Source: Rhodanobacter thiooxydans (lineage in GTDB: Bacteria; Pseudomonadota; Gammaproteobacteria; Xanthomonadales; Rhodanobacteraceae). Taken from it: a DNA stretch of 64,000 nucleotides. The position numbers and the translations under genes were made by a program. Below, in pieces: positions 1-11,735 of the stretch. Positions within the stretch are counted from its first letter, which is position 1; every line of letters starts with the position of its first letter. Under the pieces are notes generated by a model. It saw only the letters and a program-made list of their open reading frames with translations, was not told the DNA's origin and did not search any database. The stretch spans positions 1,550,001 to 1,614,000 of the forward strand of contig NZ_CP127409.1 of NCBI RefSeq assembly GCF_030291135.1. Direction: 5' to 3'.

Positions 1-1389
1 CGGCGCTGGGAGGCTGGCCTGGTGCGGGCCTTGTTGTCCGCCACCGGTGCCGACGCATCGCGGCCGGAGGACATGGATCCGCGCGATGGGCTGAAGGCCG
101 ACGGCTACCAGCTGTCCGAGGCGCAGGCACTGGAAATCCTGGCGATGCGTCTGCATCGCCTGACCGGACTGGAGCAGGAAAAGCTTTCCGACGAATACCG
201 GCAGATCCTGGAGACCATCCGTGGCCTGATCGATATCCTGGAGAACCCCGAACGCCTGCTGCAGGTGATCCGCGAGGAACTGGAGGCGATCAAGGCCGAG
301 TTCGGCGATGCCCGCCGCACCGAGATCCAGCATTCGCAGGAAGACCTCAACGTACTCGACCTGATCGCGCCGGAAGACGTCGTGGTCACGCTGTCGCATA
401 CGGGCTACATCAAGCGCCAGCCGGCCAGCACGTACCGCGCGCAGAAGCGCGGCGGCAAGGGGCGTTCGGCGTCGGCGCTGAAGGACGAGGATGTCGTCGA
501 GCAGCTGTGGGTGGTCAACACGCACGACACCCTGCTGACCTTCACCAGCACCGGCCGCGTCTACTGGCTCAAGGTCTACCAGATGCCGGAAGCGGGTCCC
601 GGCGCGCGCGGCAAGCCAATCATCAACCTGCTGCCGCTGGGCGAGGGCGAGAAGGTGCAGGCGGTGTTGCCGGTACGCGAATACACCGACGATCGCTTCG
701 TGTTCTTCGCGACGAAGCACGGCACGGTCAAGAAGACCCCGCTGACCGAGTTCGCCTTCCAGCTGCAGAAGGGCAAGCTAGCCATCAAGCTCAGCGACGG
801 CGACGCGCTGGTCAACGTGGAACTGACCGACGGCAACAGCGACATCCTGCTGTTCGCCTCCAATGGCAAGGTCAACCGCTTCGACGAGAACACCGTGCGC
901 TCGATGGGCCGCACCGCCACCGGCGTGCGCGGCATGCGACTGGCCGAAGGCGCCCACGTGGTGTCGCTGATCGTGGCAGCGGAGGGCGACATCCTTACCG
1001 CGACGGAACGCGGCTACGGCAAGCGCACCCAGCTGGCCGAGTTCACCAAGAAGGGTCGTGGTACGCAGGGCGTGATCGGCATCCAGTGCTCCGAGCGCAA
1101 TGGCGCGTTGGTCGGCGCGGTGCAGGTCACCGAAGCACATGAGCTGATGCTGATCTCCGACCAGGGCACCCTGGTGCGCACGCGCGTGGCGGAAGTCTCG
1201 CAGCTCGGCCGCAACACCCAGGGCGTCACCCTGATCCGCCTGCCGGCCGACGAAACCCTGGTCAGCGTGATGCGGCTGGAGGCCGAAGAGGACAACGGCG
1301 AGGATGCCGAGGTCGTCAATGCCCATGCACCCGCTGATGGCGGCGGTTCCAGTGATGTGGAGCCGGCAGGGGCAGGCAGCGACGAATGA
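1..1389 (+). CDS. gyrA: DNA gyrase subunit A, C-terminal part (5' end outside the window)
   Basis: The frame is open from base 1 and reads RRWEAGLVRALL, inside GyrA, so this is the last 462 codons of a gene of about 870. The first part holds the end of the breakage-reunion domain and its coiled coil (LTGLEQEKLSDEY, then VIREELEAIKAEFGD). A six-bladed beta-pinwheel DNA-wrapping domain follows, with the GyrA box QKRGGKGR at bases 442-465; this box is what separates gyrase from topoisomerase IV. The protein ends in an acidic, Gly/Ser-rich tail of about 35 residues, as is common in GyrA. With GyrB it introduces negative supercoils using ATP. A good terminator follows 22 bases after the stop. Confidence 0.97.
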   Translation, partial: RRWEAGLVRALLSATGADASRPEDMDPRDGLKADGYQLSEAQALEILAMRLHRLTGLEQEKLSDEYRQILETIRGLIDILENPERLLQVIREELEAIKAEFGDARRTEIQHSQEDLNVLDLIAPEDVVVTLSHTGYIKRQPASTYRAQKRGGKGRSASALKDEDVVEQLWVVNTHDTLLTFTSTGRVYWLKVYQMPEAGPGARGKPIINLLPLGEGEKVQAVLPVREYTDDRFVFFATKHGTVKKTPLTEFAFQLQKGKLAIKLSDGDALVNVELTDGNSDILLFASNGKVNRFDENTVRSMGRTATGVRGMRLAEGAHVVSLIVAAEGDILTATERGYGKRTQLAEFTKKGRGTQGVIGIQCSERNGALVGAVQVTEAHELMLISDQGTLVRTRVAEVSQLGRNTQGVTLIRLPADETLVSVMRLEAEEDNGEDAEVVNAHAPADGGGSSDVEPAGAGSDE

Positions 1390-1411
1390 GCTCGACACAC
1401 GCCTGAATCGG

Positions 1412-1437
1412 AAAACCCCGGCGATGCCGGGGTTTTT
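1412..1437. terminator. Rho-independent terminator after gyrA
   Basis: An 11-bp stem (AAAACCCCGGC / GCCGGGGTTTT) with a GAT loop is followed by a T run. The A run on the left arm lets it also work for the convergent peroxiredoxin gene. Confidence 0.85.
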
Positions 1438-1463
1438 CGTTGCCGGCCCCGGCCCGGGCTGCC

Positions 1464-1946
1464 TCAGCGGGCGATGGCTGCCAGCATTGCCTCGGCACTG
1501 GAAACGCGCAGCTCGCCGGGGGACTCGACCTGCAGCAGGCGCACCACGCCGTCTTCCGCGTAGAGCGCAAAACGCCGCGTGCGCAGGCCCATGCCGAAAG
1601 CCGTGCCGTCCAGTTCCAGCCCCAGCGCGCGGGTGAAGCTGGCGTTGCCGTCGGCCAGCATCAGCAGGCCCGGGGGGACCTGCTGGGTGCGGGCCCAGGC
1701 CTGCATCACGTAGGCATCGTTGACCGCCAGGCACATCACCTTCACCCCGGCTTCGTGGAAGTCGGCGTAGCGTTGCACGTAGCCCGGAAGATGCCGGCTG
1801 GAACACGTTGGCGTGAAGGCGCCGGGGACGGCGAACAGCACCACGCGGCTTCCGGCAAACAGTTCGCCGGTCCGGCAGGGGCGGATCTCCTCGCTGACCG
1901 CCGACAGCTCGACATCCGGCAGCGACTGGCCGATTTGAATGGTCAT
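1464..1946 (-). CDS. Peroxiredoxin, Prx5/AhpE-like (redoxin family)
   Basis: 160 residues. It reduces hydrogen peroxide and organic hydroperoxides in the cytoplasm. The peroxidatic cysteine sits in PGAFTPTCSSRHLPGY (about residues 41-56), the Prx5 signature PGAFTPTCS. The preceding AGSRVVLFAVPGAF strand and the later LGLELDGTAFGMGLRTRRFAL region also fit Prx5. I chose the ATG at 1946 (MTIQIGQSLPDVEL), because the 48 residues upstream in the open frame have no resemblance to the family; GGGAAG lies upstream as a possible ribosome site. A resolving partner such as glutaredoxin is not fused. It runs divergently from hsp20. Confidence 0.9.
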   Translation of the reverse strand: MTIQIGQSLPDVELSAVSEEIRPCRTGELFAGSRVVLFAVPGAFTPTCSSRHLPGYVQRYADFHEAGVKVMCLAVNDAYVMQAWARTQQVPPGLLMLADGNASFTRALGLELDGTAFGMGLRTRRFALYAEDGVVRLLQVESPGELRVSSAEAMLAAIAR

Positions 1947-2007
1947 GGTGACGACTTCCCGGGTAGATGATGCCGCCATGCTAACGCTGCGGGAGGAAGC
2001 TTGTCGC

Positions 2008-2036
2008 CTTGAATCGGGAGCCATGAAAACCCACTT
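2008..2036 (+). promoter_or_regulatory. Candidate sigma-32 (heat-shock) promoter for hsp20
   Basis: CTTGAAT at 2008-2014, a 15-base spacer and CCCACTT from 2030 resemble the RpoH consensus CTTGAAA-N(11-16)-CCCCATNT. It lies about 45 bases upstream of hsp20, where such a promoter is expected. This is motif matching by eye only. Confidence 0.5.
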
Positions 2037-2082
2037 CCCGGACAGGCGGCGTTGAGCCGCAAACCCCCACCGACGAGGAGAT

Positions 2083-2547
2083 ATGAGCATGAATCTGAGT
2101 CACAATTTCCCCTGGAATCCGGCCAGCCCGGCCAACATCGGTGACATCCGCGAGGCGTTCGATCGCCTGCTTGGCAACCCGGCCGAGGCGGACCAGTCCA
2201 ACGTGGTGACCAGCCAGTGGGCGCCGCGCGTGGACATCAAGGAAGAGGACCGGCGTTTCGTGATCTACGCGGACATTCCTGGCGTGGACCCGGGGAAGAT
2301 CGAGGTGAGCATGGAGAAGGGCATCCTCACCATCAAGGGTGAACGTACCGTGGAGAACCGCGAGCAGAACGGCAAGTTCACCCGGCTGGAGCGTTCGCAC
2401 GGCCTGTTCTATCGCCGCTTCGCACTGCCCGACAGCGCCGATGCCGATGGCATCACCGCGCATGGCAAGGATGGCGTGCTGGAAATCGTCATTCCGAAGA
2501 AGGCGGAGACCACGCCGCGCCGCATCACCATCAATACCGGCAACTGA
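2083..2547 (+). CDS. Small heat-shock protein, Hsp20/alpha-crystallin family
   Basis: 154 residues. This is an ATP-independent holdase that binds unfolding proteins in the cytoplasm. The alpha-crystallin domain spans about residues 45-143 (APRVDIKEEDRRFVIYADIPG, then EVSMEKGILTIKGER, ending VLEIVIPKKAE). The C-terminal ITI is the I-x-I anchor used in oligomer assembly. The start at 2083 has a strong GAGGAG site seven bases ahead. It sits just upstream of a DnaJ-type cochaperone on the same strand, and a candidate sigma-32 promoter precedes it, so heat induction is likely. Length is normal for class A bacterial Hsp20. Confidence 0.95.
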   Translation: MSMNLSHNFPWNPASPANIGDIREAFDRLLGNPAEADQSNVVTSQWAPRVDIKEEDRRFVIYADIPGVDPGKIEVSMEKGILTIKGERTVENREQNGKFTRLERSHGLFYRRFALPDSADADGITAHGKDGVLEIVIPKKAETTPRRITINTGN

Positions 2548-2572
2548 AACATTTCCGCGAGTCTTGCGCGGG

Positions 2573-2606
2573 CGACCTGCCGCGGACAATGATCCGCGGC
2601 AGGTCG
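2573..2606 (+). other. Perfect 14-bp hairpin between hsp20 and cbpA
   Basis: CGACCTGCCGCGGA and its exact complement flank the 6-base loop CAATGA. No T run follows on either strand. It could therefore be an mRNA-stabilising 3' end for hsp20 or a partial attenuator rather than a full terminator. It ends 38 bases before the cbpA start. Confidence 0.6.
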
Positions 2607-2643
2607 TCGCGTGTGGAAGAAATTGAATCGGCGGGAGTGGTGT

Positions 2644-3540
2644 GTGGAATTCAAAGATTATTACGAGATCCTGGGTGTGAAGCCCGAGGCGAGCGAGGCC
2701 GAGATCAAGGCGGCGTATCGCAAGCTGGCGCGCAAGTACCATCCGGACAAGAACAAGGAAGCCGGCGCCGAGGAGAAATTCAAGGCGGTCAACGAGGCCA
2801 ACGAAGTGCTCAAGGACGCCGAGAAGCGGCGTTCATACGACCAGTTGCGTGCCGGCGGCTACCGCGAAGGCGAGCAGTTCCGCCCGCCACCGGGCTGGCA
2901 GGGGCAGCAGGGCTTTGGCGGTGGCGACGATGGCGACTTCAGCGATTTCTTCGAGAGCCTGTTCGGCCGTGGGGCAGCGCAGGGCCATCGTGGCCAGCCG
3001 CGGCCGCGTCGCGGTCGCGACGTGCAGGCCTCGGTGCAGATTGACCTGCAGACCGCGTTCGACGGCGGCCGCACGCGGCTGGCGATGCATGACCCGGCCG
3101 GCGGCGAGCGCGTGCTGGAAGTGAAGATCCCGGCCGGGATCCAGCCGGGCCAGGTGATTCGCCTGTCCGGCCAGGGCCAGGGTGGCATGGCCGGTGGGCC
3201 GAACGGCGACCTGCTGCTGGAAGTGGGCATCCGCGACGACGCGCGCTTCCGCCTGGACGGTCGCAACGTGGTGCACGTGCTGCCGATCGCGCCGTGGGAA
3301 GCGGCGCTGGGCGCCACCGTGCCGGTGCCGACGCTGGCCGGGACGGTGGACCTGCGCATTCCAGCCGGCTCGCAGTCGGGACGCAAGCTGCGCCTGAAGG
3401 GGCGCGGCATGCCCGGTGCGCATCCGGGCGATCAGCTGGTGGAGTTGTCGATTCGTGCACCGGCGGCGGAAAACGACGAACAGCGGGCTGCCTATGAAGC
3501 GTTGCGCAAGGAGTTCGGGGATTTCGATCCGCGCCGCTGA
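2644..3540 (+). CDS. cbpA: DnaJ-class cochaperone, CbpA type (no zinc finger)
   Basis: 298 residues. It is a J-domain partner of DnaK. The J domain (about residues 3-70) carries the HPD motif in RKYHPDKN. A Gly/Phe-rich linker follows ([19 protein letters not shown]). The C-terminal substrate-binding beta domains come without the four CXXCXGXG repeats of DnaJ, so this is CbpA/class B. I prefer the GTG at 2644 ([11 protein letters not shown]), preceded by GGGAG, over the GTG at 2611, which would add 11 residues foreign to the family. The pairing with hsp20 makes a small chaperone unit. Confidence 0.9.
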   Translation: MEFKDYYEILGVKPEASEAEIKAAYRKLARKYHPDKNKEAGAEEKFKAVNEANEVLKDAEKRRSYDQLRAGGYREGEQFRPPPGWQGQQGFGGGDDGDFSDFFESLFGRGAAQGHRGQPRPRRGRDVQASVQIDLQTAFDGGRTRLAMHDPAGGERVLEVKIPAGIQPGQVIRLSGQGQGGMAGGPNGDLLLEVGIRDDARFRLDGRNVVHVLPIAPWEAALGATVPVPTLAGTVDLRIPAGSQSGRKLRLKGRGMPGAHPGDQLVELSIRAPAAENDEQRAAYEALRKEFGDFDPRR

Positions 3541-3560
3541 GTCATGTGGCCCGCTCAAAC

Positions 3561-3589
3561 AAAAACGGCGCCTGCGGGCGCCGTTTTTT
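3561..3589. terminator. Bidirectional terminator between cbpA and pilH
   Basis: AAAACGGCGCC, loop TGCG, GGCGCCGTTTTTT. A and T runs on both sides suit the two convergent genes. Confidence 0.85.
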
Positions 3590-3616
3590 CGTGAACCTGT
3601 ACAGACGGGAATCAGA

Positions 3617-3982
3617 TCAACCCGGCAGGAACTCCTGCAGCGCCTTGAGCAGTTCCTCTTCCTTGATCGGCTTGGTCACGTAGGCCTTGGCGCCCTGGCG
3701 CATACCCCAGACCCGGTCCGTCTCCTGGTCCTTGGTGGTCACCAGGATGATCGGGATGTGTGCGGTCTCGGCGTTCTTGCTGATCGTGCGGGTAGCCTGG
3801 AAACCGTTGAGGTTGGGCATGACTACGTCCATCAGGATCAGGTCGGGCTTTTCCGCCTTGGCCACTTCCACGCCCGCGGCACCGTCTTCGGCCGAAAGGG
3901 TTTCATGCCCGAGTTTTTCGACGATCCGCTTGATGCCAAGCAGTTGTGACGGGGAGTCGTCGACGATCAGGATGCGTGCCAT
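3617..3982 (-). CDS. pilH: Single-domain response regulator, PilH-like (twitching motility)
   Basis: 121 residues, a lone CheY-type receiver. Phospho-acceptor Asp52 lies in LILMDVVMPNLNG, the acidic pocket is DD at 8-9, and the conserved lysine is in YVTKPI. The stretch NGFQATR and the VTTKDQETDRVWGMRQGA block closely match PilH of the Pil-Chp system. PilH receives phosphate from the ChpA kinase and tunes type IV pilus retraction. The gene stands alone here without pilG, pilI, pilJ or chpA, so the assignment rests on sequence similarity, not context. It is convergent with cbpA and shares its terminator. Confidence 0.82.
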   Translation of the reverse strand: MARILIVDDSPSQLLGIKRIVEKLGHETLSAEDGAAGVEVAKAEKPDLILMDVVMPNLNGFQATRTISKNAETAHIPIILVTTKDQETDRVWGMRQGAKAYVTKPIKEEELLKALQEFLPG

Positions 3983-4051
3983 AAGGTGATAGTCCCCTGC
4001 GAGTTTCGTTGATTCTAAGCCGTGGTGATGCTACTTCCAAGCGCGGTTTCG

Positions 4052-5050
4052 TCAAACCGTGCTTTCGATGCGCACCAGGGTGCGTCCGAACGAGTCGCCA
4101 GCGAGCATGCGCGCAAACACGCCGGGCAGTTCATCGAGGCCCACCTCGCGGGTGGCGATGCGCTCCAGGTGTTGCGGTTTCCAGTCACTGGCGAGGTGTT
4201 GCCAGATGCTCTCGCGCAGGTCGCGCGCGGTGCCGGCCGAAGCGATCCCGAGCAGGCTGGCGCCGCGGATGATGAACGGCATCACCGTGCTGTCGAAGGC
4301 GATGCCGCCGGCGTTGCCGCAGATCGCCACGTTGCCGTACGGATTGATCAGCGGCAGCAGGCCGCTGAGCATGCTGCCGCCGACGTTGTCCAGCGCGCCG
4401 CCGAATCGGGCCGAGTCCATCGGCTTGCCGCTGAAGGCGAGCTGGTGGCGGTCGATGCATTCACTGGCGCCGAGGCCGCGCAGGAAATCGAAGTGATCGG
4501 CCTTGCCGCTGATCGCGTGCACTTCGTAGCCGGCGCGGCTGAAGATGTCGATCGCCAGCATGCCGACGCCACCGCTGGCGCCGGTCACCGCGACCGGGCC
4601 CAGCGCAGGTGTCTGCCGGTTGTCCTGCATGCGCAGCAGCGCAAGTGCCGCGGTGAAACCGGCGGTGCCGATGATCATGCTTTCGCGCAGGCTCAGGCCT
4701 GCCGGCAGCGGGATGGTCCAGCGCGCGTCGAGCCGGGCGTACTCGCCATAGCCGCCGTCGCGCGTCTCGGACAGGCCGCTGCCGGTGCACAACACCGCGT
4801 CATCTTCCCGAAAGGCGGGATCGGTCGAGGCGACCACATGGCCGGCCACGTCGATGCCGCCGTTGAGCGGGTAGGTGCGCAGGATCCGGCCCTTGCCGGT
4901 GCCGGCCAGTGCGTCCTTGTAGTTGACCGAAGAATACGCAGCCTTGACCAGCACTTCGCCCGGCGACAGCGCCTCGGTGTCCATGGTCTCGATACCGGTA
5001 CGGTAGCCGGCGTCGTCGTTGTGGATGCGGAAAGCACGGAAACGGGGCAT
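4052..5050 (-). CDS. acuI: Acrylyl-CoA reductase AcuI/YhdH-type, NADPH-dependent zinc-free MDR
   Basis: 332 residues, a medium-chain dehydrogenase/reductase. The YhdH/AcuI signature SSVNYKDALAGTGKGRILR and the NADP-binding loop VTGASGGVG are clear. The structural and catalytic zinc ligands of alcohol dehydrogenases are absent, as expected. Members reduce acryloyl-CoA to propionyl-CoA, a detoxifying step in propanoate or DMSP metabolism; the substrate here is not proven. ATG at 5050 is preceded by AGGAG at good spacing. The open frame runs 16 codons further upstream without family similarity. A LOG-family gene lies 17 bases upstream on the same strand, so the two are probably cotranscribed. 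Confidence 0.88.
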   Translation of the reverse strand: MPRFRAFRIHNDDAGYRTGIETMDTEALSPGEVLVKAAYSSVNYKDALAGTGKGRILRTYPLNGGIDVAGHVVASTDPAFREDDAVLCTGSGLSETRDGGYGEYARLDARWTIPLPAGLSLRESMIIGTAGFTAALALLRMQDNRQTPALGPVAVTGASGGVGMLAIDIFSRAGYEVHAISGKADHFDFLRGLGASECIDRHQLAFSGKPMDSARFGGALDNVGGSMLSGLLPLINPYGNVAICGNAGGIAFDSTVMPFIIRGASLLGIASAGTARDLRESIWQHLASDWKPQHLERIATREVGLDELPGVFARMLAGDSFGRTLVRIESTV

Positions 5051-5067
5051 TTTGATCTCCTGCGAGT

Positions 5068-5664
5068 TCAGGCGTCGACGCTGCGGGAGGAAATCCATTT
5101 GGGCGTGTAGCTGCCTTCATAGCCCTGCATCCAGCCGAACAGCGCGGCGATGTCGTCGCCGAACCAGATGCTGTCGCGCTGCGCCGCCTTCACGAAGGAC
5201 TCGTCGACCATGTGCTCCATCAGCGTGCGCAGATCGCGGTAATAGCCGCGCACGTCGAGGAAGGCGCAGGGATAGCGATGCAGGCCCAGTTGCGCCCAGG
5301 TCAGCATCTCGAACATCTCGTCCATGGTGCCGAAGCCACCGGGCAGGGCGACGAAGGCATCGGACAACTCGTACATGCGCGTCTTGCGCTGGTGCATGGT
5401 CTCGACCACCACCAGTTCAGTGAGGCCCGGGTGGGCCACCTCGAGTTCCACCAGCTGGCGCGGGATGACCCCGACCACCTTGCCGCCGCCGGCGAGCACG
5501 GCGTCGGCCACCACGCCCATCAAGCCGACATTGCCGCCGCCGTAAACCAGGGCGATGCCACGCCGGGCCATTTCGGTACCGAAGGCGCGGGCCTGTTCGG
5601 CGTACTCGGGATGCCGGCCGCTGTTGGAGCCGCAGTAGACGCAGATGGCGGTGGGTTGGGGCAT
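5068..5664 (-). CDS. LOG family protein (cytokinin riboside 5'-monophosphate phosphoribohydrolase type, TIGR00730)
   Basis: 198 residues with a Rossmann-like fold. The hallmark PGGFGTMDEMFE (about residues 108-119) and the upstream VYGGGNVGLMG loop define the LOG/YvdD family. These enzymes hydrolyse nucleoside 5'-monophosphates to the base plus ribose 5-phosphate. In bacteria they often serve purine nucleotide turnover rather than hormone synthesis. The length is typical. It probably heads a two-gene unit with the downstream AcuI-type reductase. Confidence 0.9.
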   Translation of the reverse strand: MPQPTAICVYCGSNSGRHPEYAEQARAFGTEMARRGIALVYGGGNVGLMGVVADAVLAGGGKVVGVIPRQLVELEVAHPGLTELVVVETMHQRKTRMYELSDAFVALPGGFGTMDEMFEMLTWAQLGLHRYPCAFLDVRGYYRDLRTLMEHMVDESFVKAAQRDSIWFGDDIAALFGWMQGYEGSYTPKWISSRSVDA

Positions 5665-5796
5665 GGCGATGTCGGTTTGGTCAGGGCAAAAAAACAGGAG
5701 AGCACCGTGTCAATTTGTCGCTTTTCGGTTTTGCCGAAAACGACGTGGCCCGCCCATGTCGCCAGGAGCGGGCCATGTTGGCTGAGCACCGGGCGA

Positions 5797-7356
<1,560 letters not shown>

Positions 7357-7363
7357 CAAGCGG

Positions 7364-8566
<1,203 letters not shown>

Positions 8567-8584
8567 AACGATCCTTGGGTGTCT

Positions 8585-11428
8585 TTATTCTGCAGAGTGG
8601 TCAGTGCCGACCGGCGCGGCGAGCGCCTGTTCGACGAGTGCTGCCTGTTCGGCGACGTGGGTGTTGTGGTGACCGGCAGCCGGTGCCGGCGAGCGCGCGC
8701 GTCCCGCGTACGAGAGACTGTGCTTGCTGCCGATGCAGGCCTGCAGGTGGTGGCGAATCTGGAACCAGGCGCCCTGGTTCATCGGCTCTTCCTGGCACCA
8801 GATCACTTCCTTGGCGGAAGGATACTTGTCCAGTTCGGCGCCGACTTCGACACGCGGGAACGGATACAACTGTTCGACACGCACGATCGCGACGTCGGCC
8901 AGAGCACGCTTCTCGGCTTCCTCCAGCAGGTCGTAGTAGACCTTGCCGGAGCACAGCACCACGCGCTTGACCTTCTTCGCGGCCAGCTGGCGGTGCTCGC
9001 CGATCACCAGCTGGAAGCTGCCGTTGGCCAGCTCGTCCAGCGTGGACACCGCCAGCTTGTGGCGCAGCAGCGACTTCGGCGTCATCACGATCAGCGGCTT
9101 GCGTGCGGCGCGCAGCATCTGCCGGCGGATCATGTGGAAATCCTGCGCCGGCGTGGTCGGCACGCAGACCTGCATGTTGTCCATCGCGCACAGCTGCAGG
9201 AAGCGCTCGAGGCGCGCGGAGGAGTGCTCCGGGCCCTGGCCTTCATAGCCGTGCGGCAGCAGCAGCACCAGGCCGCACAGGCGGTTCCACTTCGCCTCGC
9301 CGGAGCTGATGAACTGGTCGATCACCACCTGCGCGCCGTTGGCGAAATCGCCGAACTGGGCTTCCCAGATGTTGAGCGTGTCCGGGTCGGTGGTGGAGTG
9401 GCCGTACTCGAACGCCATCACCGCCTCTTCGCTGAGCAGCGAGTCGATCACCTCGACGTCGGCGCCCGGGCGCACCGTGGCCAGCGGCATGTAGGTGTGG
9501 CCGTCCTTCTGGTCGTGCAGTACCGCATGGCGATGGAAGAACGTGCCGCGGCCGGAATCCTGGCCGACCAGGCGCATGTCGTGGCCGGCGTCGACGAGGG
9601 TGGCGTAGGCCAGGTTCTCGGCGAAGCCCCAGTCGGCCGGCAGCTCGCCCGCGGCCATCTTGCGGCGGTCGTCGTAGATCTTCGCCACCCGGGCCTGCAG
9701 GGTGAGGCCGGCCGGCAGGGTGAGGATCTGGCTGGAGAGCTCCTGCAGCCGCTGCTTCGGCACCGTGGTGTCGGTCGGCGTGGACAGCTTGCCGCCGAGG
9801 AAACGGGCCCAGTCGACGTGGCCGTCGCGGGTTGGCGCGTCGTTGTCCAGCTCGGTCATCGGCGCGCCGGCTTCCAGACGGTCGCGGTAGGCCTCGAACT
9901 GTTTCTGCGCGTCGCCCTCGGCCAGCACGCCTTCCTTCACCAGCTGCTGCTGGTACAGGTCGCGCGCGGTCGGGCGCTTGCGGATGATCTGGTACATCAC
10001 CGGCTGGGTGGCGGCCGGTTCGTCGGCCTCGTTGTGGCCGTGGCGGCGGTAGCAGACCAGGTCGATCACCACGTCCTTGCGGAACGTCTTGCGGAATTCA
10101 TAGGCAAGCCGGGTCACCAGGATCACAGCTTCGGGATCATCGCCGTTCACGTGCAGCACCGGCGCGTTGACCATCTTGGCCAGGTCGGTGCAGTACATGG
10201 TGGAACGCGCGTCCTGCGGGTTGGAGGTGGTGAAGCCGACCTGATTGTTGATCACGATGTGCAGGCTGCCGCCGATGCGGAAGCCGCGCGCCTGCGACAT
10301 GTTGAACAGCTCCATGTTCACGCCCTGGCCGGCCAGCGCGGCGTCGCCGTGGATCAGCACGGCCATCGACTGCGTGTGCGCGGTGTCGCGGCGGCGGGTC
10401 TGGCGCGCGTGCACCGAGCCGGTCACCACCGGGTTGACGATCTCCAGGTGCGACGGGTTGAACGCCAGCGCCACGTGCACGCCGCCCTTGGGCGTCTTGA
10501 CGTCGGCGGAGAAGCCCATGTGGTACTTCACGTCGCCGGAATGGGCCGGGTCGTCGGGGTGCTCGAACTTGCCCTCGAATTCGTCGAACAGCGTCTTCGG
10601 CGGCTTGCCCAGGATGTTGACCAGCATGTTGAGGCGGCCGCGGTGGGCCATGCCGATCACCAGTTCCTTGATGCCATTGTCGCCGGCGGCACGCACCACG
10701 TCGTCGATCATCGGGATCAGGCTGTCGCCGCCTTCCAGCGAGAAGCGCTTCTGGCCCACGTATTTCGTGTGCAGGTAGCGCTCCAGCCCCTCGGCCGCGG
10801 TGAGGCCGTCCAGCACGCGCTGCTTGCCCGCCTTGTCCAGGCCGCTCTGGCCGGCCGCCTGTTCGAGCCGGCTGTAGATCCAGTTGCGTTGCTCGTGGTT
10901 GCTGATGTGCATGAACTCGGCGCCGATCGTGCTGGCGTAGGTCTTCTGCAAGCGGGCCAGCAGTTCGCGCAGTTTCAGGCGCTGGCCGCCGCCGGCGTAG
11001 TTGCCGGTGTCGAATTCGGTGTCGAGATCGGCGTCGGAAAGGCCGTGGAAGGCGAGGCCGAGGTCCGGCGCCGGCATCTTCTCGGTCAAGCCGAGTGGGT
11101 CGAGCTCGGCGGCAAGGTGGCCGCGCGAGCGGTAGGCGGTGAGCAGGCGCAACACGCCGGCCTGCTTGCGTGCGTGCTCGTCGCTGACCGGCGCGGCGGT
11201 GGCGCCGTTGTGGCGCTGCTTCTGCGCCGCCTCGATGCGCGCGATGGCCGAGGCGTGGGAGACGTCTCCCGACTCGCGGCCCTTGAAGGTTGCAAAGTAA
11301 CTGGCCCATTCGGCCGGTATCGACGAAGCGTCGGCCAGCCAGGCGTCGTAGAGCGATTCGACGTAATCGGCGTTGCCGCCAGCGAGTTGGGAGGATTCGA
11401 AGAACTCGCGGATCAGGTTTGTAGTCAC
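8585..11428 (-). CDS. sucA: 2-oxoglutarate dehydrogenase E1 component
   Basis: 947 residues, a thiamine diphosphate-dependent decarboxylase of the TCA cycle. The N-terminal SucB-contacting segment reads LIREFFESSQLAGGNADYVESLYDAWL. The core has GMAHRGRLNMLVN, the ThDP/Mg region GDAALAGQG, and CYRRHGHNEADEP. The C-terminal part has LLPHGYEGQGPEHSSARLERFLQ. The start is a GTG at 11428, with GGTGG upstream. It is the first gene of sucA-sucB-lpdA, with a 300-base promoter/leader region ahead. Confidence 0.97.
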   Translation of the reverse strand: MTTNLIREFFESSQLAGGNADYVESLYDAWLADASSIPAEWASYFATFKGRESGDVSHASAIARIEAAQKQRHNGATAAPVSDEHARKQAGVLRLLTAYRSRGHLAAELDPLGLTEKMPAPDLGLAFHGLSDADLDTEFDTGNYAGGGQRLKLRELLARLQKTYASTIGAEFMHISNHEQRNWIYSRLEQAAGQSGLDKAGKQRVLDGLTAAEGLERYLHTKYVGQKRFSLEGGDSLIPMIDDVVRAAGDNGIKELVIGMAHRGRLNMLVNILGKPPKTLFDEFEGKFEHPDDPAHSGDVKYHMGFSADVKTPKGGVHVALAFNPSHLEIVNPVVTGSVHARQTRRRDTAHTQSMAVLIHGDAALAGQGVNMELFNMSQARGFRIGGSLHIVINNQVGFTTSNPQDARSTMYCTDLAKMVNAPVLHVNGDDPEAVILVTRLAYEFRKTFRKDVVIDLVCYRRHGHNEADEPAATQPVMYQIIRKRPTARDLYQQQLVKEGVLAEGDAQKQFEAYRDRLEAGAPMTELDNDAPTRDGHVDWARFLGGKLSTPTDTTVPKQRLQELSSQILTLPAGLTLQARVAKIYDDRRKMAAGELPADWGFAENLAYATLVDAGHDMRLVGQDSGRGTFFHRHAVLHDQKDGHTYMPLATVRPGADVEVIDSLLSEEAVMAFEYGHSTTDPDTLNIWEAQFGDFANGAQVVIDQFISSGEAKWNRLCGLVLLLPHGYEGQGPEHSSARLERFLQLCAMDNMQVCVPTTPAQDFHMIRRQMLRAARKPLIVMTPKSLLRHKLAVSTLDELANGSFQLVIGEHRQLAAKKVKRVVLCSGKVYYDLLEEAEKRALADVAIVRVEQLYPFPRVEVGAELDKYPSAKEVIWCQEEPMNQGAWFQIRHHLQACIGSKHSLSYAGRARSPAPAAGHHNTHVAEQAALVEQALAAPVGTDHSAE

Positions 11429-11735
11429 GTCACCACCGGCAGGGAAGGGATGCTTGCGGCCATCCGCGTGACCTTTGAGGTCGCGGCTTCCGTCCGGTTT
11501 TCAAGCCCGGCAGGCCGCTTGTACGGATGACTGGGGAGAATCCCGACGATTATAGCCTTTGGCTGCTGCGACGCGGCAACCCGCAGGCCGCCCGGAATGG
11601 CCATTTGGCCCGCCTGTCCGACGATGGTCTAACACGCTTTTCGCCGCAGGCAGCGCTTCCATGCGATTTGCCGTGCTCGCACGGAAGCGTTGCCGGACGA
11701 AACGCCGGGCCAGCCGCCGTTCAGCCGGTGCCGGG
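11429..11735 (-). promoter_or_regulatory. Gene-free promoter and leader region of the suc operon
   Basis: No credible gene lies in these 307 bases. Read on the minus strand, a perfect -10 hexamer TATAAT is present at 11549-11554. The best -35 candidate, TTGCCG, is 19 bases upstream and therefore weak. Transcription from here would give a leader of about 110 nt before sucA. A short GACCTCAAAGGTC hairpin lies in the leader. I do not recognise a known riboswitch. Confidence 0.45.

Noticed and set aside
5722..5775. Two hairpins downstream of lpdA as a terminator
   Set aside because: TTTTCGG/CCGAAAA and TGGCCCGC/GCGGGCCA can pair, but the spacing and the weak T run leave the call unsupported.
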